A stretch of DNA of 17,302 nt from CANIZL01 sp043788645 (GTDB taxonomy: Bacteria; Verrucomicrobiota; Verrucomicrobiia; Limisphaerales; UBA9464), in assembly GCA_043788645.1 (NCBI GenBank), contig JAYVTS010000358.1:1-17302 (forward strand), in the 5' to 3' direction. Below the pieces are notes generated by a model. That model saw only the letters and a program-made list of their open reading frames with translations, ran no database searches and was not told the DNA's origin. Below, in pieces: positions 13,813 through 17,302 of this stretch. The translations under genes and the position numbers were made by a program. Numbering within the stretch: the stretch's first letter is position 1; each line of letters starts with the position of its first letter.

Positions 13813-15267
13813 ATGAGTGCCGCAACTACACGAATAACTCGTCCAGACGCCGTCGATGTCTCCTGTCGACTGCCCGTCCTCAAATTGACGTTGGGCGCAC
13901 TGGCCTGGCTTCTATTTGGCCTCGTTTTCGCCGTGGGAGCCGGCCTGGCTTTCCAGCAACCGAGATTCGCTGTTTGTGAATATATTACCCCAGGAAAGCT
14001 TGCCGCCGTGGCAAGAACCGCATTGGTGTACGGGTTTGCTTCCCAGGCCGGATTAGCGGTGACGATTTGGGTCTTGGCCCGGGTTGGTGAGGCCCCGGTT
14101 AAGACTGGACTGGCCGTTGCGGCGGGCAGTGTTTTTTGGAATATCGGAGTGACCGCTGGGGTCGTGGGAATTCTCTGCGGCGAACAAAGCGGTATTCCAT
14201 ATTTTGACTTCCCGGGTTATGCGGGGGGAATTCTCCTGGCTGCCTATGCGCTCATGGGAGTCTCTACGCTGTCTAGTTTTGGGGTCGGTGCCCGACGGCC
14301 GTTGCAATGGTCTCAATGGTTTATTTTGGCGGCCATGTTGTGGTTTCCTTGGCTGCTATCGACCGCCCAGATTTTTCTGGTTTGGTTTCCCGTTCGGGGT
14401 GTTTTGCAGGCGGTGATTGGTGGCTGGTACGCCCAAGGGTTGCTTTGGGGATGGCTGACGCCTTTGACTCTCGGTGCCTTGTTTTACCTGCTGCCCGAGT
14501 TGACAGGGAAGCCATTGCCACGCCGCTCATTCGCCGTGCTCGGATTCTGGGGCCTACTCCTGCTTGCGGGTTGGAACGGCGCGGGGCCCTTGATTGGTGG
14601 ACCGGTACCGGCGTGGATCGCCTCCATCGGTGTCGTGGCGGGAACCCTCTTATTCCTGCCCGTCGTGTTGGTCAGTTTGAACCTTTTTATTCGAGGTGGT
14701 TTTGGCTTGTTCTCGGGTCAGCCAGCACTCCAGTTGGTGCGGCTTTCCGCGTTCTGTTTCACGTTGGGCGGCGTCAGCACCGCGTTGACTTCACTTCGGT
14801 GCGCGAACCGAGTTCTTCACTTTACTCTCTTTCCGCTGGCACTGAACGAGTTGTGGATTCTCGGATTTGTCGGACTCGGATTGCTCGCGGCATTCTATGT
14901 CATTTTGCCTCGTTTGATCGGATTTGCTTGGAACCAGACACTGCTGGCCTTCGCTCACGTCGGGCTCTCCCTTGCTGGCTTGGGCCTAACGTTCCTCGCG
15001 TACGCCGTGGGTGGTTGGATTCAAGGACATCAACTCGATGGGGCGTCGAACCCGCTCATGGCGGTTAATGCGGGCTTGGCAAAGTTCCTCGCTTTGCACA
15101 CTCTCGGATTGGCCGTGTTCTTGCTCGGTCAACTCGCTTTCGTGGGACACCTCGCTTGCGTTGGTATTCGGCATTTTCCGATGGTGAAGTCGTTCGTGAT
15201 CTCATTGATTACACCCGATGTGGCGGTAAATGCTGGGCTGGCCGCATCCAACTCCGCCACCAAATGA
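13813..15267 (+). CDS. CcoN-like (cbb3 oxidase subunit I homologue) lacking heme and CuB ligands
   Basis: A 484-aa protein with about twelve hydrophobic helices. ATG 13813 is chosen; the open frame extends upstream over the previous gene without a plausible start. Similarity to heme-copper oxidase subunit I of the cbb3 type is seen in GKLAAVARTALVYGFASQ, FWNIGV, GGWYAQGLLWGWLTPLTL then FYLLPELTGKPL, GPVPAWIASIGVV and RVLHFT...FYVILPRL. By manual alignment to CcoN, the low-spin heme His (RPLHT) is Ala67, the WYGHN His is Gln208, the adjacent CuB His pair is Gly258-Pro259, and the two His of GHVH are Leu344 and Glu346. Only His336 of HFT/HYT, not a metal ligand, remains. It should bind neither heme nor CuB and so cannot reduce oxygen; a structural or quinone/proton role beside ACIII is inferred. 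Confidence 0.82.
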   Translation: MSAATTRITRPDAVDVSCRLPVLKLTLGALAWLLFGLVFAVGAGLAFQQPRFAVCEYITPGKLAAVARTALVYGFASQAGLAVTIWVLARVGEAPVKTGLAVAAGSVFWNIGVTAGVVGILCGEQSGIPYFDFPGYAGGILLAAYALMGVSTLSSFGVGARRPLQWSQWFILAAMLWFPWLLSTAQIFLVWFPVRGVLQAVIGGWYAQGLLWGWLTPLTLGALFYLLPELTGKPLPRRSFAVLGFWGLLLLAGWNGAGPLIGGPVPAWIASIGVVAGTLLFLPVVLVSLNLFIRGGFGLFSGQPALQLVRLSAFCFTLGGVSTALTSLRCANRVLHFTLFPLALNELWILGFVGLGLLAAFYVILPRLIGFAWNQTLLAFAHVGLSLAGLGLTFLAYAVGGWIQGHQLDGASNPLMAVNAGLAKFLALHTLGLAVFLLGQLAFVGHLACVGIRHFPMVKSFVISLITPDVAVNAGLAASNSATK

Positions 15268-15271
15268 GCCG

Positions 15272-15925
15272 ATGAATCAAGGACCCCTCTTCTATTTCGG
15301 TGTGTTGGCTACGCTCTCTGCTTCGTGGTACGGACTGGTTATTGCGCCGCGGATGCAACTCGGAAGTCTGACACCCCACGCGACGACGAATGATACCGGC
15401 GTCGTACTCTATCAGCCGGTTGAACGAGACGGCGCTGCCCGACAAGGGGCGGATGTTTACCGAGGCTTAGGCTGTGTGGAATGTCACACCCAGCAAGTAC
15501 GGTCAGCCGGGGAAGGAAGCGATTTGGCTCGAGGGTTTGGTCAACGCCGATCCGTTGCTCGCGATTATATTTTCGAAGGAACGGTCCAGTTGGGAGCGTC
15601 GCGCATTGGTCCTGATTTGGCCAATTACGGCGAACGCCTTGGGACGAACCAGTTTCCTTGGGCCCGACTTTATCAACCCCGGTTGCTCACGAATAACGTG
15701 GCTACTTTGTGCCCGGGCGCCCCTTACTTGTTCGAACGTCGCGATCAGCGAGACGGTATCATTTCCCCGGACGCGATCGCTTTGCCCGGAATGATCGGTA
15801 CAAAAGCCGCCCCGCAGATTCTGCCGACTCTTCGCGCCCGGCAATTGGCGGCGTACCTCGGGAGTTTGCGGCAGAGTGTGGAATTGCCAGAGGCTGCCTT
15901 GCCCAAGAAGGAGGAGGCGTTGTGA
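15272..15925 (+). CDS. CcoO-like monoheme cytochrome c (cbb3 subunit II homologue)
   Basis: A 217-aa protein with an N-terminal signal-anchor helix (residues about 5-24) and a periplasmic cytochrome domain. It matches CcoO closely in GLGCVECHTQQVR (heme Cys68, Cys71, His72), DLARGFGQRRSVARDYIFEG and IGPDLANYGER. ATG 15272, 4 bases after the upstream stop, is taken as the start. In CcoO the sixth ligand is the Met of a SNMPxYPWLFE-type motif; here the aligned segment is TLCPGAPYLFE, with Cys147 at the Met position. Met174 (LPGMIGTK) is a conceivable substitute. The subunit would normally pass electrons from cytochrome c to CcoN; since that partner seems metal-free, its acceptor is unclear. The last codons overlap the GTG start of the next gene. 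Confidence 0.87.
   Translation: MNQGPLFYFGVLATLSASWYGLVIAPRMQLGSLTPHATTNDTGVVLYQPVERDGAARQGADVYRGLGCVECHTQQVRSAGEGSDLARGFGQRRSVARDYIFEGTVQLGASRIGPDLANYGERLGTNQFPWARLYQPRLLTNNVATLCPGAPYLFERRDQRDGIISPDAIALPGMIGTKAAPQILPTLRARQLAAYLGSLRQSVELPEAALPKKEEAL
15908..15914 (+). promoter_or_regulatory. Ribosome binding site fixing a GTG start
   Basis: AAGGAGG lies 7 bases before GTG 15922. This strong site, inside the end of the CcoO-like gene, argues for the GTG start over ATG 15940 or the far upstream frame opening. Confidence 0.75.
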
Positions 15926-16632
15926 ACGAACCGGTACGAATGGAATCGTCGACGGATCTGGGGATTCTCAATTCCCTCCTATTGCTAGGTTCGGCGGCTT
16001 TGATTTCTTGGGGCGGAATTTATCTCGGTCATTACGCGGGTCGTTTTGATGGGAATGAGTTTGATCCGGTGCCGTCGAAACAGGTGGGATCGACGGCTCC
16101 CGCTGGGCCGCCCGAGTCGGCGGAGGTGAAGAAGGGGCGGAAACTTTACGCGGACAATTGTGCGGCCTGCCATGGCGCTCAGGGCCAAGGCGAGGGGGCT
16201 CCCGGGGTTCCGCCCTTGGACGGTTCCGAATGGGTCGTTGCGATGGGGCCGGGGCGCCTCTTGAGGATTCTTGCCAATGCGGTTGAAGGCCCCATCAAGG
16301 TTAAAACCAAGGACTACAACAACCCTGGGATGTTGGCGTGGCGAGCGGACAAAGGCGGAGCTTTGTCGTTGGAAGATACCGCTACGGTTCTGACATTCAT
16401 CAGGCAGGCGTGGAGCAACAAGGCGGGTCCGGTCACCACCAATCAGGTCGCTGCGGTTTGGGATGCGACGAAGACCAAGGAAGGAAAGTGGACGGCCGCT
16501 GAGTTGGAGCAAGTTCCTGAATCTGACGGCGGGATTGCGGTGGCCGAACTCACACCAGAACAGCTGCGGAACAAGCTCAAGGCACTTCCGGCGGATCAGT
16601 TGAAGGCGTTGCTCAAAGAGCTGTCGCAGTAA
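15922..16632 (+). CDS. Membrane-anchored monoheme cytochrome c in the CcoP position
   Basis: A 236-aa protein starting at GTG 15922, overlapping the previous stop by 3 bases (GTGA). One membrane helix lies at about residues 12-32 (GILNSLLLLGSAALISWGG), then YLGHYAGRFDGNEFDP, a short Pro-rich linker and a class I cytochrome c domain with CAACH (Cys80, Cys83, His84) and probable distal Met137 in NNPGMLAW. CcoP of true cbb3 oxidases has two heme c domains and is longer; this one has a single heme and instead a tail with helical repeats (LRNKLKALPADQLKALLKEL). By order (CcoN-like, CcoO-like, cytochrome c) it takes the CcoP place and is the likely last electron carrier of the module. What it reduces is not shown by the sequence. 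Confidence 0.85.
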   Translation: MNEPVRMESSTDLGILNSLLLLGSAALISWGGIYLGHYAGRFDGNEFDPVPSKQVGSTAPAGPPESAEVKKGRKLYADNCAACHGAQGQGEGAPGVPPLDGSEWVVAMGPGRLLRILANAVEGPIKVKTKDYNNPGMLAWRADKGGALSLEDTATVLTFIRQAWSNKAGPVTTNQVAAVWDATKTKEGKWTAAELEQVPESDGGIAVAELTPEQLRNKLKALPADQLKALLKELSQ

Positions 16633-16678
16633 TTCACCTGTAGCTTGCGTGGGGTCGGGTCCGCGGCACAGTTGTCTG

Positions 16679-17302
16679 ATGAAGCTTGAGTCTTTCTTCT
16701 GGATTGCGCCGTTGGTGTTTGCTGGATTTTCTATTCAGGCAGCGAAACCAATATACGCTCAGGATTTTTCCAAAACCGCAGTGGGCGAACCACCGGAGGA
16801 TTTAATGGTACTCGACGGTCAGTTCATAGTGAAAGAGGAGGCGGGTAATAAGTTCTTGGAATTACCCGGGTCGCCGTTGGAATCTTTCGGAGTGTTGTTC
16901 GGCGCGAGTCAGGCCAGCGATCTCCAGGTCCAAGTGCGAGTTCTCGGCACCAAATCGGGTCGTAAACAGCCCGTCTTTGCCGTTGGGCTCAACGGGCAGG
17001 GTGGATACAAGATTCGAGTTTCGCCGGCCAAACAGGCGATCGAGCTTCTGAAAGGAGACGACGTGGTTTCGACCGCACCGATCCAATGGAAATCGGGCGA
17101 ATGGACGAACCTCAAGCTACAGGTCCGAAAGTCCGGGGAAGGTGTGGCAGGCGTCGTGGTCGAGGGCAAGGCTTGGCAAGGCCAGACGGAACCAACGGGC
17201 TGGAGTTTGAAATTAGAAGAAGCCAAGATCCCGCCAGCCGGCAAGGCCGGAGTTTGGGGTCTGCCATTTAGCGGTACTCCAATCCGTTTCGACGACTTTA
17301 AA
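16679..17302 (+). CDS. Secreted beta-sandwich-type (LamG/DUF1080-like) protein, 5' part
   Basis: A frame of 208 codons from ATG 16679 runs to the window end without a stop, so the gene is truncated on the right. The N-terminus is a signal peptide (hydrophobic residues about 6-21, possible cleavage after AKPIYA, about residue 27). The mature part begins QDFSKTAVGEPP and contains alternating strands with motifs such as GYKIRVSPAKQAIELLKGD, WKSGEWTNLKLQVRK and GVWGLPFSGTPIRFDDFK. This pattern is usual for concanavalin/LamG-type modules of the 3-keto-disaccharide hydrolase (DUF1080) or pectate-lyase-associated kind. No catalytic residue can be named. It starts 46 bases after the cytochrome gene, so co-transcription is possible, but it need not belong to the respiratory module. 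Confidence 0.75.
   Translation, partial: MKLESFFWIAPLVFAGFSIQAAKPIYAQDFSKTAVGEPPEDLMVLDGQFIVKEEAGNKFLELPGSPLESFGVLFGASQASDLQVQVRVLGTKSGRKQPVFAVGLNGQGGYKIRVSPAKQAIELLKGDDVVSTAPIQWKSGEWTNLKLQVRKSGEGVAGVVVEGKAWQGQTEPTGWSLKLEEAKIPPAGKAGVWGLPFSGTPIRFDDFK

Noticed and set aside
14307..15068. Plus-strand 253-codon frame inside the CcoN-like gene
   Set aside because: It is a shadow in another frame, rich in Arg, Cys and Trp, without membrane helices, while the main frame has regular hydrophobic helices.
13813..15925. Annotating the genes as a functional cbb3-type cytochrome c oxidase
   Set aside because: The subunit I homologue lacks all six metal-ligand histidines by alignment, so oxygen reduction is not supported despite clear family membership.
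1..17302. tRNA, rRNA, CRISPR array, insertion sequence or transposase
   Set aside because: I saw no cloverleaf with a CCA-type acceptor, no rRNA signature, no spaced direct repeats and no transposase motif.

Overview
The window looks like part of a chromosome from a Verrucomicrobiota-type bacterium (possibly Planctomycetota or a relative). This is inferred from gene content: a Tat/lipobox ActB-type alternative complex III, a secreted neutral-ceramidase-like protein, an FGE-sulfatase-domain protein and an MBOAT/SGNH pair. No rRNA or other taxonomic marker is present. All convincing genes lie on the + strand.

Region 1 (1-4762) holds accessory genes: the 3' end of an FGE-sulfatase-domain protein; an MBOAT O-acyltransferase followed by an SGNH-hydrolase-like membrane-anchored protein (a probable exopolysaccharide or surface-glycan acylation pair); a doubtful 41-codon ORF; and a secreted neutral-ceramidase-like protein.

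Region 2 (4763-5377) is a 615-base gap without a convincing gene. It carries a composite structured repeat (a three-way junction abutting a perfect 22-bp hairpin), a GC-rich hairpin, and a near-perfect CRP-type palindrome (TGTGA-N6-TCACA). It ends in a roughly 180-base leader in front of the respiratory operon.

Region 3 (5378-13415) is a complete, tightly packed alternative complex III (ACIII) operon, actABCDEF. It encodes a pentaheme cytochrome (ActA), a molybdopterin-oxidoreductase-like/ferredoxin fusion with four Fe-S cluster motifs (ActB), two NrfD-like quinol-side membrane subunits (ActC, ActF), a two-helix membrane subunit (ActD) and a monoheme cytochrome c (ActE). ACIII oxidises menaquinol or ubiquinol and passes electrons to cytochrome c or an attached oxidase.

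Region 4 (13428-16632) continues the same run of genes: a 124-aa single-helix protein of unknown function, a homologue of cbb3 oxidase subunit I (CcoN-like), a CcoO-like monoheme cytochrome and a membrane-anchored monoheme cytochrome c in the CcoP position. The striking point is that the CcoN-like protein has lost every canonical heme and CuB histidine (aligned replacements A67, Q208, G258/P259, L344, E346) although the fold signatures around them remain. The CcoO-like subunit keeps CxxCH but has Cys where the axial Met is expected. The module therefore appears to be a metal-free oxidase scaffold carrying c-type hemes, fused genetically to ACIII, rather than a working oxygen reductase. This is my main candidate for an undescribed system.

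Region 5 (16679-17302) is the 5' part of a secreted beta-sandwich-type protein that runs off the window.
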